Shown: positions 1 through 11,219, counted from the stretch's first letter. The stretch: 64,000 bases of DNA from Porticoccaceae bacterium (GCA_028822155.1 JAPKEJ010000005.1:21596-85595); one strand, 5' to 3'. Notes: generated by a model not told the origin, from the sequence alone. A program made the numbers and translations.

Positions 1-891
1 TTGAGCGACCCACGCGTGGTAGAAGTCCCACGATTACTTTGGTGGCTAATCCTCAACTTAGTTATTTTGCGCATTCGTCCGCGGCGTTCGGCCAAGCTCT
101 ACCGCAGTGTCTGGACTGATAAAGGGTCTCCATTACTGGTTAACACCCAAGCCCAAGTTGATGGGGTCCGGAAAATTTTGGCCGAAAAGCACGGCAAGGA
201 AATACCTGTTGTTTTGGGTATGCGTTATGGCAACCCATCAATTGAGTCTGCGATAAACGAGCTCAGTGTACAAAATGTGCGCAACATTACGGTCCTGCCG
301 CTTTACCCCCAATATTCTGGGGCCACGACAGGCTCCACCTTTGATGCCATTGCTGACGTTTTCAAACGCACGCGCTGGGTACCCGAGCTACATTTTATAG
401 GCGGTTATCACCAGTCAGATGCATTTATTACTGCCCTATGCTCGAGTATTAGCCGGCATATCGACACCCACGGTCAACCGGATAAACTGATATTTTCATA
501 TCATGGGACCCCTGAAAGGTATCTCAAAAAAGGTGATCCATACCATTGCCTATGCCACCAAACTACCCGTATGGTTGCTGAGAAAATGAACTTGGTCGAT
601 GATTACATTATGACCACGTTCCAATCGCGCTTCGGCCGCGAACCTTGGTTGCAGCCCTACACTGATAAAACATTAAAGTCACTGCCAGATCAAGGTGTCA
701 ACCACGTGGCTGTCATATGCCCCGGCTTTTCTTCTGATTGCCTAGAAACTATTGAGGAGATCAATATTGAAGCGCGTGAAATTTTCTCGAATGCAGGAGG
801 AAAGGAGTTTCATTATATTCCCTGCCTTAATGATGATTTAGAACATGTGGAAGCCCTGGCCCAGATCGTTGATAAATATCTCAGCATTTAG
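1..891 (+). CDS. hemH: Ferrochelatase, 5' end truncated by the window edge (the initial TTG is probably an internal Leu codon of FLSDPRVVE)
   Basis: Protein contains SDPRVVEVPRLLWWLILN, PLYPQYSGATTGSTFD, SYHGTPERYLKKGDPYHCLC and CPGFSSDCLETIEEI, typical of ferrochelatase. Confidence 0.96.
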   Translation: MSDPRVVEVPRLLWWLILNLVILRIRPRRSAKLYRSVWTDKGSPLLVNTQAQVDGVRKILAEKHGKEIPVVLGMRYGNPSIESAINELSVQNVRNITVLPLYPQYSGATTGSTFDAIADVFKRTRWVPELHFIGGYHQSDAFITALCSSISRHIDTHGQPDKLIFSYHGTPERYLKKGDPYHCLCHQTTRMVAEKMNLVDDYIMTTFQSRFGREPWLQPYTDKTLKSLPDQGVNHVAVICPGFSSDCLETIEEINIEAREIFSNAGGKEFHYIPCLNDDLEHVEALAQIVDKYLSI

Positions 892-1076
892 ATTGCGACC
901 CTGTACGTAGGGGTCCAAAATCCTTTTTCTATTGTCATTAATACACTGAAAGCTGGCTGCCACGGAAAATCAGGAATTATATTTACGCTAGACGTATAAT
1001 GTTAAAAACAAAGACACCTAATTTTCCTAATGAAGCACTGTGTAGAAAATTGAAAAATATTAATATCAAAACCTAT

Positions 1077-2315
1077 ATGGAAACCGTCGGATTAGCCGCT
1101 CTGGAGTCGTCAAGAGCCATAGCCCGCGCCAGTACGGAGACCAAAAATAAAGCTCTAGCGTCTATAGCAGCGCGCCTTAGTGATGAGCGACAAAACCTGT
1201 TGTCGGCTAATCATACCGACATGGAAAATGGTCTTGCCAGCGGCCTAGATTCCTCTTTATTAGACCGCCTTGAACTTAACGACGAGCGTATTGACGCTAT
1301 GATCGAAGGTTTACATCAAGTTGCGGCGCTTCCCGATCCTGTTGGCGAAATGACTGACCTAGGAATGCGGCCTAGCGGGATTAGGCTGGGAAAAATGCGC
1401 ACGCCTATCGGTGTGATTGGCATCATTTATGAATCACGACCCAATGTCACTATCGATGCTTCGAGCCTATGCCTAAAATCTGGGAATGCCACCATCTTGC
1501 GCGGCGGAAGTGAGGCTATTCAATCTAATCAAGCTATTGCCAGCTGCATTAAAAAAGGCCTAGATGATGCTGGGTTACCACAATCGGTAGTCCAGGTTAT
1601 CAATACCCCTGATCGCGAAGCAGTAGCAGAGTTAATTACCATGACCGATTATGTTGATGTGATTATTCCTCGGGGTGGTAAAGGGCTTATTAAGAGATTA
1701 ATCACTGACGCCCAAGTACCTATGATTAAACATTTAGATGGCAACTGTCATGTGTTCATTGACGATCACGCCGACTTAAAAAAGGCTATGGATATTGCCA
1801 TTAATGCCAAAACACATCGCTATGGCGTATGCAATGCTATGGAATCGCTGGTTATTGCAAAGTCTGTCGCTGAGAAAATATTACCTGAGCTCGCAGCGCT
1901 ATATACCGAAAAACAAGTAGAATTACGAGGCTGTGAAAAAGCACGAGCTATTGTAACCACTATAAATGAGGCTAGCGAAGAGGACTGGGGCGAAGAATTT
2001 TTGGCACCAATTTTGGCGATTAAAATCGTAGATGGAATCAATGAGGCCATAGATCATATTAATCACTACAGCTCTAAGCATACCGAATCTATAGTTACTG
2101 AAGACGATGAGAATAGTCGCAGGTTTTTGACTGAAATTGATTCAAGCTCCGTGATGATTAACGCCTCGACACGATTTGCTGACGGCTTCGAATATGGTTT
2201 AGGCGCTGAAATCGGTATATCTACAGATAAAATTCATACTCGAGGGCCTGTTGGTCTAGAAGGTCTTACCTGTCAGAAATGGGTGGTGTTTGGCGATGGA
2301 CAAATCCGGCAATAG
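1077..2315 (+). CDS. proA: Glutamate-5-semialdehyde dehydrogenase (gamma-glutamyl phosphate reductase); the ORF opens at 999 but the true start is probably about 1050-1077
   Basis: [33 protein letters not shown] and [27 protein letters not shown] motifs; the ATG at 999 overlaps a TATAAT hexamer (995-1000). Confidence 0.95.
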   Translation: METVGLAALESSRAIARASTETKNKALASIAARLSDERQNLLSANHTDMENGLASGLDSSLLDRLELNDERIDAMIEGLHQVAALPDPVGEMTDLGMRPSGIRLGKMRTPIGVIGIIYESRPNVTIDASSLCLKSGNATILRGGSEAIQSNQAIASCIKKGLDDAGLPQSVVQVINTPDREAVAELITMTDYVDVIIPRGGKGLIKRLITDAQVPMIKHLDGNCHVFIDDHADLKKAMDIAINAKTHRYGVCNAMESLVIAKSVAEKILPELAALYTEKQVELRGCEKARAIVTTINEASEEDWGEEFLAPILAIKIVDGINEAIDHINHYSSKHTESIVTEDDENSRRFLTEIDSSSVMINASTRFADGFEYGLGAEIGISTDKIHTRGPVGLEGLTCQKWVVFGDGQIRQ

Positions 2316-2316
2316 T

Positions 2317-2952
2317 ATGGCAGTAGCTATATTTGGCGGGACCTTTGACCCTATTCATAATGGTCACTTAACTATTGCTAGCGAACTGGCACAGTTACTC
2401 GATGTTGGTGAAGTAAGAATGATACCATGCGCCTATCCACCTCATCGTGGTGAGCCAAATGTGTTAACTGAACATCGACTCGCAATGTTGTCAGCAGCCG
2501 TAAATGATAATAACTCGCCACTGATCATTGACGATATTGAATTACGCCGATCAGCACCCAGTTATAGTATCGATACTGTTAAACTACTGCGTAAGGAAAT
2601 TGGCGCCGATATTCCTTTATTTATGTGTATTGGCATGGATGCACTAAGTAAAATAGATAGCTGGCATCAATGGGATCAGATTTTAGATTTTTGCCACATT
2701 GCCGTTTCGTCACGACCCGGTTATAAACTGCCAGAAGTGGGTTCTCTATGTGAATGGATTACTCGTCATCGCAGCGACGATTTGAGTGAAATAAAAAAGA
2801 AACCAAGTGGACATGTCTATTTGTGCGACCTGTCCATGTTAGATATTTCATCGACTAACATTAGAGAAAAGATAGGCAAGGGGGATAATACAGCCCTTAT
2901 GATGCCTGACTCTGTAATTAGCTATATCCAAAAAAACTGTTTATATGAGTAG
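2317..2952 (+). CDS. nadD: Nicotinate-nucleotide adenylyltransferase
   Basis: GGTFDPIHNGHL motif and SSTNIREKI; start at 2317 just after the proA stop. Confidence 0.95.
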   Translation: MAVAIFGGTFDPIHNGHLTIASELAQLLDVGEVRMIPCAYPPHRGEPNVLTEHRLAMLSAAVNDNNSPLIIDDIELRRSAPSYSIDTVKLLRKEIGADIPLFMCIGMDALSKIDSWHQWDQILDFCHIAVSSRPGYKLPEVGSLCEWITRHRSDDLSEIKKKPSGHVYLCDLSMLDISSTNIREKIGKGDNTALMMPDSVISYIQKNCLYE

Positions 2953-2961
2953 CCCTGTACT

Positions 2962-3351
2962 ATGAAAAAAGATCTCCACGAAATAATTATTACTGCTCTT
3001 GAAGACATTAAAGCTCAAGATATTGTAAGCATTGACGTCAAAGAGTTAACTGGCATCATGGACACCATGGTAGTCGCGAGCGGCAACTCTAGTCGCCAAG
3101 TAAAATCTCTAGCAAACAATGTTGTGGTCGATGCCAAAAAGGCTGGCTTCACTGTAATTGGGATGGAGGGTGACGACGTTTCAGAATGGATATTGGTCGA
3201 TTTCGGCGATGTCATTGTGCATGTCATGTTGCCCACCACTCGGGCGTTTTATGATTTAGAGAAATTATGGTCTTTACGGCCAGATGATCGTCCTCTAAAT
3301 GCAGATGCCGAGGCGATAATGCTTGGCTCGCCGCCCTTAGGTCAAGGTTAA
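2962..3351 (+). CDS. rsfS: Ribosomal silencing factor RsfS
   Basis: RsfS/DUF143 family sequence (MDTMVVASGNSSRQVKSLANNV, WILVDFGDVIVHVM), conserved position after nadD. Confidence 0.95.
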   Translation: MKKDLHEIIITALEDIKAQDIVSIDVKELTGIMDTMVVASGNSSRQVKSLANNVVVDAKKAGFTVIGMEGDDVSEWILVDFGDVIVHVMLPTTRAFYDLEKLWSLRPDDRPLNADAEAIMLGSPPLGQG

Positions 3352-3352
3352 T

Positions 3353-3823
3353 TTGAAACTCCGCATCCTTGCTGTCGGCACGCGAATGCCTGCGTGGGTA
3401 GAGTCAGGATGTATTCAATATAGTAAGCGTATGCCTCCTGAGCTGCGTGTCCAAACCGTTGAAATAGCGCTTGGGCCTAGAGGCAAAAGCCAGTCATCGG
3501 GCAAGGCAACTGAAATTGAAGGCCAATCAATTTTAAAAGCCCTAGTAGATAAGGATTTTGTCGTCGCTCTTGATGTGTTGGGTAAAACTATGAGCACCGA
3601 AACATTAGCTAGTAACTTAGCCAACTGGCAAATGAATGGTCGAGATGTTAACTTACTGATTGGTGGCCCGGATGGTCTCTCGCCTGATTGCTTAGCCAGG
3701 GCTAATATGCGCTGGTCTCTATCGGATTTAACCCTTCCCCACCCTCTAGTGCGCATTGTACTAATGGAACAGCTTTATAGGGCATGGACGATTAATGCTA
3801 ATCACCCATACCATCGTAATTAG
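3353..3823 (+). CDS. rlmH: 23S rRNA (pseudouridine1915-N3)-methyltransferase RlmH (TTG start)
   Basis: SPOUT family: LLIGGPDGLSPDCLARA, LPHPLVRIVLMEQLYRAWTINANHPYHR. Confidence 0.95.
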   Translation: MKLRILAVGTRMPAWVESGCIQYSKRMPPELRVQTVEIALGPRGKSQSSGKATEIEGQSILKALVDKDFVVALDVLGKTMSTETLASNLANWQMNGRDVNLLIGGPDGLSPDCLARANMRWSLSDLTLPHPLVRIVLMEQLYRAWTINANHPYHRN

Positions 3824-3841
3824 GTGTTTGGATAAACAATC

Positions 3842-5764
3842 ATGATGCATAAGGAAGCTTTCTCAGACCCTGCTCGCGAAAGAAGAATATTTGCTAGGCG
3901 GCTTATATTTTCCACGTTTTCTATGATACTAATGGGACTGGTCATCATTAGTAGATACTTTGATTTGCAGGTCAATCAGTTTCAAGATTATGCAACAGAC
4001 TCTGACAATAACCGCGTTCACGTGCGCCCTGCACCGCCCACTCGAGGTATTATCTATGATCGTAATGGGGAGATTATTGCTGACAATAGACCCACCTCCA
4101 ATCTCGCCATTATTCGAGAGCGCGCAGGAGATCTAGATCAGTTGATTCAAAAAATCGGCTTATTAATCACCCTTTCCGATAACGATATTAAGCGCTTTTA
4201 CACTCGTTTAAAAAGACAAAAGCCCTTTGAGCCTACCCCACTAAAGTTTAATCTAACTGAAAAAGAACAGGCCATTTTAGCGGTAAATCAACATATCTTG
4301 GGCGGTACTAAAATAAGCGCCAGATTGACTCGATTTTACCCCAAGCATGACCTTTTCACTCATGTGGTCGGCTATGTTGGCCGGATTAATGAGCGTGAAA
4401 GCGACACAATTAATACTATTAATTACAGCGGCACCGACTCTATTGGGAAAACTGGTATAGAAAAATTTTACGAGAACTCTCTACTTGGTGATGTGGGCAG
4501 CGACCAAGTAGAAACCAATGCCAGGGGTCGAGTGATGCGGATTCTTGATCAAGTCAGTCCTGCCGCAGGTAGTGATCTCCAGCTACATCTTGATAGCCAA
4601 TTACAACAGGTAGCCTATGAGGCATTTTCGGGAAAACGTGGATCGCTTGTGGCAATAGAAATCGACACAGGTGGTGTTCTCGCGATGGTTAGTGCACCAA
4701 GCTATGATGCTAATCCGTTCGTCTCGGGGATCAGCCAAAAAGATTATGATGCTCTTATCAACTCTCCAGATAAACCGATGTTTAACCGTTCCATTAGGGG
4801 TCAATACCCCCCAGGTTCAACTATTAAACCTTTATTTGGATTGATCGGCCTTCAAAGTCGCAGTATTACTACTACGACTAAGATAGAAGATCCTGGCTAT
4901 TTTCTTATGGAGGGCATTGAGCGTCCTTGGCGTGACCATAATTCAGAACGTGGCGGCCATGGTAAGGGTGTCGATTTAGCAAAGGCAATCATCGAATCCT
5001 GTGACGTGTTCTTTTATACAATGGGCGTAAAGATCGGCATCGACACGTTGGCCGCCAACAGCCAATCATTTGGCTTGGGCCAAAAAACTAATATCGATTT
5101 ACCAGGAGAACGTGCCGGTATAATGCCCTCCAGAATATGGAAGAAACGGGCTCGTGGCGCATCATGGTTTGATGGCGACACTATTAACGTGAGTATTGGC
5201 CAAGGGTTTATGCTTACCACACCATTGCAACTTGCTGTTATGACGGCTCGTATCGCCTCACGTGGCGACCTGATTCAACCGCAAATAGTTAAATCCATCG
5301 ATGGTGTTGCAAACCCTAGGATTCAAATTGCCGAAAACCCTAATATTAGTGCGGAATATTGGGACTACATCCACGATTCAATGCGTGATGTTGTGCACTC
5401 GACTAGAGGGACTGCAAGACGCATTAGTAAGAATTTAACCTACACCATGGCCGCTAAAACTGGCACAGCCCAAGTCATCAGCATTAAAGCTACTGACGAG
5501 TATGATCGATCAAAAATTAGTGAGCGACAGTGGGATCATGCGTTGTTCGTCGCTTTCGCTCCGGCTAAAGATCCAAAGATAGCCATCGCCTTAATTGTTG
5601 AAAATGGCGAGCATGGTAGTTCTGCAGCTGCTCCTATCGCAAGAACCGTGATGGACGCCTATATCAAATCTACAACCATGGGAAATGACAGTCAGGACCT
5701 AGCAGCAACCAACGCCTCTTACTTAAAATCTTCGCGAGGTGCTAACACTTATGCAGAACAGTGA
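3842..5764 (+). CDS. mrdA: Penicillin-binding protein 2 (peptidoglycan transpeptidase)
   Basis: RGIIYDRNGEIIADN, YPPGSTIKP (SxxK) and KTGTAQV motifs; adjacent to rodA. Confidence 0.96.
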   Translation: MMHKEAFSDPARERRIFARRLIFSTFSMILMGLVIISRYFDLQVNQFQDYATDSDNNRVHVRPAPPTRGIIYDRNGEIIADNRPTSNLAIIRERAGDLDQLIQKIGLLITLSDNDIKRFYTRLKRQKPFEPTPLKFNLTEKEQAILAVNQHILGGTKISARLTRFYPKHDLFTHVVGYVGRINERESDTINTINYSGTDSIGKTGIEKFYENSLLGDVGSDQVETNARGRVMRILDQVSPAAGSDLQLHLDSQLQQVAYEAFSGKRGSLVAIEIDTGGVLAMVSAPSYDANPFVSGISQKDYDALINSPDKPMFNRSIRGQYPPGSTIKPLFGLIGLQSRSITTTTKIEDPGYFLMEGIERPWRDHNSERGGHGKGVDLAKAIIESCDVFFYTMGVKIGIDTLAANSQSFGLGQKTNIDLPGERAGIMPSRIWKKRARGASWFDGDTINVSIGQGFMLTTPLQLAVMTARIASRGDLIQPQIVKSIDGVANPRIQIAENPNISAEYWDYIHDSMRDVVHSTRGTARRISKNLTYTMAAKTGTAQVISIKATDEYDRSKISERQWDHALFVAFAPAKDPKIAIALIVENGEHGSSAAAPIARTVMDAYIKSTTMGNDSQDLAATNASYLKSSRGANTYAEQ

Positions 5765-6890
5765 TTTTGTCAGAAGAATGCAAAGCCCCGGTGGTGATCG
5801 AAAAAAGAGTGGGTCGATGCACATCGATTTCCCATTATTAGTATTACTGTGTGCGTTGTGTGTATTTGGATTAATGGTGCTATACAGTGCCGGCGGTCAA
5901 GACCTGTTCTACATAAAGCGTCAGGCAACTTTTATGGTTGTTGGTTTTTTCGTTATGTTTGCGGTGGCCCAATTTGAGGTTCGCTATTGGGAAAAGTGGG
6001 CGTTTGTATTTTATGGCCTAGGTCTATTCTTGCTCGTTGCCGTATTGCTCTTTGGCGTTGGCGCAAAGGGCGCGCAGCGATGGCTAGATATTGGTTTTAC
6101 CCGATTACAGCCCGCAGAATTCATGAAGGTAGGAGTGCCTTTAATGTTAGCGGCCTATCTTAGTAAACGCTTCATTCCCCCAACCTTAAAACATATTAGC
6201 TGGGGGATGGTTATGATATTACTTCCAGCCGCACTAATTATGAGGCAACCTGACTTAGGAACCGCGCTGTTAGTCTTCGTGTCCGGATTTCTTACTCTAT
6301 TTTTAGCAGGCTTAGGAGTGCGCTATTTAGTATTTACCTTTTTAACCAGCATTGCTGCTATTCCCATTATGTGGAATTTCGTCCTTCGCGATTATCAAAA
6401 GCAAAGAATACTGACACTGCTAACTCCTGAACAAGACAAACTGGGTAGCGGGTGGAATATCGTTCAATCTAAAACGGCTATAGGCTCGGGTGGTCTAAAT
6501 GGTAAGGGCTGGACAGAAGGTACTCAATCACAATTAAACTTTCTCCCAGAGAGCCACACTGACTTTATCATAGCGGTCCTAGCGGAGGAATTTGGCTTAA
6601 TTGGTATCCTTACTCTCCTTGCGCTATATGCGTTACTCATTGCTAGATGTTCATTTATAGCACTTAATGCTCAGTCGCAATTTGGTCGATTACTCGCCGG
6701 CAGCTTAGGCCTACTATTTTTTATCTATGTTTTCGTGAATATGGGCATGGTATCGGGTATATTGCCTGTAGTAGGCGCCCCACTGCCAATGATCAGCTAC
6801 GGTGGCACCGCTCTTTTAACGCTGTTTATTGGTTTTGGCTTGCTCATGGCTATCAGTACCGAGCCTAACCGCATGAGGAAAAATTTTTGA
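5751..6890 (+). CDS. rodA: Rod shape-determining protein RodA (SEDS glycosyltransferase)
   Basis: SEDS motifs (RQPDLGTALLV, LPESHTDFIIAVLAEEFG, PLPMISYGGTALLT); overlaps the mrdA 3' end. Confidence 0.95.
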   Translation: MQNSDFVRRMQSPGGDRKKSGSMHIDFPLLVLLCALCVFGLMVLYSAGGQDLFYIKRQATFMVVGFFVMFAVAQFEVRYWEKWAFVFYGLGLFLLVAVLLFGVGAKGAQRWLDIGFTRLQPAEFMKVGVPLMLAAYLSKRFIPPTLKHISWGMVMILLPAALIMRQPDLGTALLVFVSGFLTLFLAGLGVRYLVFTFLTSIAAIPIMWNFVLRDYQKQRILTLLTPEQDKLGSGWNIVQSKTAIGSGGLNGKGWTEGTQSQLNFLPESHTDFIIAVLAEEFGLIGILTLLALYALLIARCSFIALNAQSQFGRLLAGSLGLLFFIYVFVNMGMVSGILPVVGAPLPMISYGGTALLTLFIGFGLLMAISTEPNRMRKNF

Positions 6891-7909
6891 AAAAAAGTCT
6901 TAAATTGTTGATTCTAGGTATGCTTTTGTCTGCACCTGCAACGGTCTTAGCCGACTATTCAAATCACCCTGAAGCCTCTGAATTTATAACGACCATGGTT
7001 GATGAACACCAATTCGAACAATCCCAAGTTGAGGAATGGCTGGGAAGCGCTGTGCACCAAAAAAGTATTGTAAAAGCGATGAGTAGACCCGCCGAAAAAG
7101 CAAAACCATGGCATGAATACCGTAAGATTTTTGTTACCGACAAAAGAGTTTCTAGAGGTGTTCAATTTTGGCAAGAAAATAACAAAACTCTAGAGCGGGC
7201 CGAAAAAGAATTTGGCGTTGATCCAGCTATTATCGTTAGTATTATCGGAGTTGAGACCAACTACGGGCGTAATGTAGGAAGCTATAGAGTCATTGACGCA
7301 CTAACAACCTTGGCTTTTGACTACTACACATATACTGAGAAACGAGAATCTAGGAAGATTTTCTTTACCACTCAGCTTGAACATTTATTACTGCTCGCTC
7401 GCGAGCAAGGAAAAGATCCCTTAGCACTCAAAGGGTCTTACGCTGGAGCAATGGGCTGGGGACAGTTCATGCCTAATAGCTATCGCAACTATGCGGTGGA
7501 TTACGACGGGGATGAGTTCGCTGACATCTGGACTAACCCCACCGATGCTATAGGGAGTGTGGCTAATTACTTTAACAAGCATGGTTGGAAATCAGGATTA
7601 CCCGTTGCCACGCGGGCGCATATTGAAGACGCCCCCGATTCAGCTAAGTTTAACAAAATGAAGCGTCCCAAAACGACGATTGCCGAATTTATTGCACAGG
7701 GCTATACACCCACTGACCGGCTGGCTAATGATCTCACTGCATTTCCGTTACGTTTTGAAGCAAAATATGGTCAAGAATATTGGCTGGGCCTGCACAATTT
7801 TTATGTTATTGGCCGCTACAATCCTAGGGCAAAGTATGCCATGGCCGTTCATCAATTGAGCCAGCAAATTAGAACCAGCCGCTGTGAATCAAAAAACGAC
7901 TGTTCATAA
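6887..7909 (+). CDS. mltB: Lytic murein transglycosylase B; signal peptide without an obvious lipobox
   Basis: VSIIGVETNYGRNVGSYRVIDALTTLAFDY, YAGAMGWGQFMPNSYRNYAVDYDGD. Confidence 0.93.
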   Translation: MKKSLKLLILGMLLSAPATVLADYSNHPEASEFITTMVDEHQFEQSQVEEWLGSAVHQKSIVKAMSRPAEKAKPWHEYRKIFVTDKRVSRGVQFWQENNKTLERAEKEFGVDPAIIVSIIGVETNYGRNVGSYRVIDALTTLAFDYYTYTEKRESRKIFFTTQLEHLLLLAREQGKDPLALKGSYAGAMGWGQFMPNSYRNYAVDYDGDEFADIWTNPTDAIGSVANYFNKHGWKSGLPVATRAHIEDAPDSAKFNKMKRPKTTIAEFIAQGYTPTDRLANDLTAFPLRFEAKYGQEYWLGLHNFYVIGRYNPRAKYAMAVHQLSQQIRTSRCESKNDCS

Positions 7910-8042
7910 CTTTTTTGTCCTCAGCGGTTATCTTAGAAAATTTTTGCATTAACCGCTACAAATAACCTTTTCAGGTGCCCATCACTGACCGTGGAGTGCT
8001 AAACTTACCGCTTACTTTTATTGACAACATGGTGTTCTAGCT

Positions 8043-9218
8043 ATGGCTAAGAAATGGCTCTTATCTGCTCTATTAATCGCAATCGTGATCTCTCTGGTTT
8101 CTCCCGCTTACAGCCAAATACTGAGGCCAGCTGAACCAGAAATTGCCGCTAAAGCATGGATATTAATTGACGCGACTACCGGCAAGGTATTGCTAGAAAG
8201 AAATGCAGACGAACAATTACCCCCAGCCAGTCTCGCCAAAATGATGACCACCTATATTGTATCTAACGAGATCGCTGCACAACGGCTTAACGAAGAAACT
8301 GAGGTCCTCATTAGCGACAATGCTTGGATTCTAGGTGGCGCTAAAACTGATGGCTCAACTATGTTCCTCAGTCCACGCACCAAAGTATCGGTGCTTGATC
8401 TCATGCACGGCGTTATCATCCAGTCTGGCAACGATGCTGCTATCGCCTTAGCCGAACATGTTGCCGGCAGCGAATATGCCTTTGCCGATATGATGAATCA
8501 GCAAGCAGAGATATTAGGAATGCGTAATACCGAGTATTTAAACGCGACTGGACTCCCGGCAGAGGGAATGGTTACTTCAGCACGTGATTTAGGGATAATT
8601 GCAAGCGCTATTATTCGCGATCATCCAGAGTACTATAAGATTTATGCTAAAAAATACTTCGAACATAACAATATCAATCAACCAAACCGTAACCGCCTAT
8701 TGTGGCGTGATAATAGCGTTGACGGTTTAAAGACTGGCCACACTCGTGAAGCTGGTTATTGCTTGGTTTCGTCCGCCAAACGTCGAGGAATGCGCCTTAT
8801 TGCAGTGGTTATGGGCGCCAACAACGACGAATCTAGAGCGCGAGAATCACAAAAATTGTTGTCATATGGATTCCGCTACTATGATACAAAAGTAGTCTAC
8901 TCAGCCGGTGACATACTAAAAACGGGCGCCAAGGTCTGGTACGGAGAAGAAGAATTTTTAAATCTGACCATTGCTGAAGATGTGACTCTAACCGTTCCTC
9001 GGGGTTCTGAAAAAAATCTAAAAGCCAATATTTTAGTCAGCGGCTTGATCAAAGCTCCAATATCAGCAGGCCAAGAACTCGGGCAACTGCAAGTTAGCTT
9101 GGATGGAGAAGCCCTAGTTGACATCCCATTGGTCGCAGAAAAAAGCATTCCAAAGTCAGGTATCTTTTCGCAACTGTTTGACTGGATAATTCTTTTATTC
9201 ACTCAATTGCTGTCGTGA
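8043..9218 (+). CDS. dacA: D-alanyl-D-alanine carboxypeptidase (PBP5/6 family)
   Basis: PASLAKMMTTYI (SxxK), SGNDAAIALAEH (SxN), DGLKTGHTREAGYC (KTG). Confidence 0.95.
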   Translation: MAKKWLLSALLIAIVISLVSPAYSQILRPAEPEIAAKAWILIDATTGKVLLERNADEQLPPASLAKMMTTYIVSNEIAAQRLNEETEVLISDNAWILGGAKTDGSTMFLSPRTKVSVLDLMHGVIIQSGNDAAIALAEHVAGSEYAFADMMNQQAEILGMRNTEYLNATGLPAEGMVTSARDLGIIASAIIRDHPEYYKIYAKKYFEHNNINQPNRNRLLWRDNSVDGLKTGHTREAGYCLVSSAKRRGMRLIAVVMGANNDESRARESQKLLSYGFRYYDTKVVYSAGDILKTGAKVWYGEEEFLNLTIAEDVTLTVPRGSEKNLKANILVSGLIKAPISAGQELGQLQVSLDGEALVDIPLVAEKSIPKSGIFSQLFDWIILLFTQLLS

Positions 9219-9222
9219 GAGC

Positions 9223-9498
9223 ATGTCCATGACTAAACAAGAACCGCCAAAGATCGAGTTCCCTTGTGACTACCCAATTAAAGTTTTAGGGCAAGCGCAT
9301 ACTAGCTTTAACGAACACGTGCTTACTGTAATGGACAGTCATGCTCCGGGGTTTGACCGTCAGAAGATTACTATTAGAGATAGTAGTAAAGGTAGCTGGC
9401 AAGCGATGACCGTTGTTATAACGGCCACTGGGAAACCTCAGTTAGAAAGTATATTTGCGGCATTGAAAAAAAGCCCGCGAGTTAAGATGGTGTTATAA
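9223..9498 (+). CDS. ybeD: YbeD/DUF493 family protein
   Basis: IEFPCDYPIKVLG ... ESIFAALKKSPRVKMVL; conserved between dacA and lipB. Confidence 0.9.
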   Translation: MSMTKQEPPKIEFPCDYPIKVLGQAHTSFNEHVLTVMDSHAPGFDRQKITIRDSSKGSWQAMTVVITATGKPQLESIFAALKKSPRVKMVL

Positions 9499-9500
9499 AA

Positions 9501-10166
9501 ATGGTACCTGAAACGCCTTTGATTATTCGCCATTTAGGTATTCAGCAATACAAGCACACCTTTAATACGATGAAAAAATTCAACGAACAGCGCAACGTGG
9601 CAACCGCAGATGAAATATGGTTTGTCGAACATTATCCTGTTTTCACTCAAGGCCAGGCTGGCAAAGAAGAGTATATCTTGGTCCCCGGCGACATACCTGT
9701 CGTAAAAAGCGACCGTGGTGGCCATGTAACTTATCATGGTCCCGGACAAATCACCGCTTATCTGCTTATTGACTTACGCCGCTTAAGTCTCGGTGTTCGA
9801 CAGTTGGTTAGTCTCATTGAGAAAGCTGTGGTCGACACTCTAAAGTGCTGGGATATTTCAGCCTCTCCTCGACGTGAAGCTCCAGGCGTTTATGTCGACA
9901 ATGGGGAAAAGATTGCCTCTTTAGGATTGCGTATCCGGAAAGGTTGTAGCTATCACGGCCTCAACTTCAATATTAATATGGACATGAGTCCTTGGCAGCG
10001 CATTAACCCCTGCGGTCTGGGTGTTGTTATGACACAGGTTGCTGATTTAGTGGATCCTGCTCCCGACATTAAAGTAGTAACCGGAAAATTAGCGGAATAT
10101 TTAACTACTGGACTCGGTTATAATAACTCCTCTGCAAGACAATACTTACCTAACGGTAGCGATTAA
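9501..10166 (+). CDS. lipB: Octanoyl-[acyl-carrier-protein]:protein N-octanoyltransferase
   Basis: SDRGGHVTYHGPGQITAYLLIDLRR, GEKIASLGLRI, YHGLNFNI. Confidence 0.96.
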   Translation: MVPETPLIIRHLGIQQYKHTFNTMKKFNEQRNVATADEIWFVEHYPVFTQGQAGKEEYILVPGDIPVVKSDRGGHVTYHGPGQITAYLLIDLRRLSLGVRQLVSLIEKAVVDTLKCWDISASPRREAPGVYVDNGEKIASLGLRIRKGCSYHGLNFNINMDMSPWQRINPCGLGVVMTQVADLVDPAPDIKVVTGKLAEYLTTGLGYNNSSARQYLPNGSD

Positions 10167-10181
10167 GGAAGAAGCCTAGCC

Positions 10182-11159
10182 ATGTCATTTGACACAATAC
10201 CGCCACAACGCACGCGACGATTACAGAAGGGCGAAAAGCTCCGCAGTGCGGACAAGGTTGAGCGAATTCCGGTAAAAGTGATCCCGACAAATCAGATTCA
10301 GCGCAAGCCAGAATGGATGCGCATCCGTCTTACTGCATCCCCTAAAGTTCAGGAAATTAAAAATATTTTAAGACGCCATAAAATGGCCACAGTGTGCGAA
10401 GAAGCAGCTTGCCCAAATCTTCATGAGTGCTTTAGCGGCGGTACAGCGACATTTATGATCATGGGTGAAATATGCACCCGACGTTGCCCATTTTGCGATG
10501 TAGGCCACGGTAAGCCCAACGATCTTGATGCTGACGAACCTAAGAACTTAGCTGCTGCTATTCAAGAGATGAGCTTAAAGTATGTGGTGATTACTTCGGT
10601 GGATCGAGATGATCTTCGTGATGGTGGTGCTCAACATTTTGCAGATTGTATCCGTGAGGCTAAATTGTTATCTCCTGGCTTACAGGTAGAGGTGTTGGTC
10701 CCTGATTTTCGTGGTCGTATGGCTCCAGCGTTGGAAATACTCTCCGCAACCCCGCCGGATGTTTTTAACCATAATATGGAGACTGTGTCCCGGCTATACC
10801 GAGAAGCTCGCCCAGGGGCAAACTATGCTTGGTCGCTTAAACTTCTAAAAGAATACAAGGCACTAAATCCACATATTCAAACCAAGTCAGGCCTGATGGT
10901 AGGTCTAGGTGAAACCAAAGATGAGCTTTTAAGAACATTGGATGACCTGCGTGAGCACGATGTTGACATGCTTACAGTTGGCCAATATTTGCAACCATCG
11001 ATCAGTCATCTGCCTATAGATCGTTTTGTTCACCCTGATGAGTTCGCGGAATATACGGCTTACGCTAATAGTATTGGATTTAAACAGGCCGCCTGCGGTC
11101 CTCTAGTCCGCTCTAGCTATCATGCTGACAAGCAAGCGAGAGGCGAGGACGTTAGTTAG
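10182..11159 (+). CDS. lipA: Lipoyl synthase (radical SAM)
   Basis: [39 protein letters not shown] with both Cys motifs. Confidence 0.97.
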   Translation: MSFDTIPPQRTRRLQKGEKLRSADKVERIPVKVIPTNQIQRKPEWMRIRLTASPKVQEIKNILRRHKMATVCEEAACPNLHECFSGGTATFMIMGEICTRRCPFCDVGHGKPNDLDADEPKNLAAAIQEMSLKYVVITSVDRDDLRDGGAQHFADCIREAKLLSPGLQVEVLVPDFRGRMAPALEILSATPPDVFNHNMETVSRLYREARPGANYAWSLKLLKEYKALNPHIQTKSGLMVGLGETKDELLRTLDDLREHDVDMLTVGQYLQPSISHLPIDRFVHPDEFAEYTAYANSIGFKQAACGPLVRSSYHADKQARGEDVS

Positions 11160-11219
11160 TTTACATGACCACTTGAAAGCCAGTATTGTGTCTGACTAAA
11201 AGCACTCTGATAGACCTAG

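Noticed and set aside
3415-3756. 113-aa minus ORF within rlmH
   Set aside because: Antisense of a complete conserved gene; no family features.
7923-7957. AGCGGTTA...TAACCGCT inverted repeat after mltB as a terminator
   Set aside because: Only 8 bp with a 19-nt loop and no U tract after the right arm; too weak to call.
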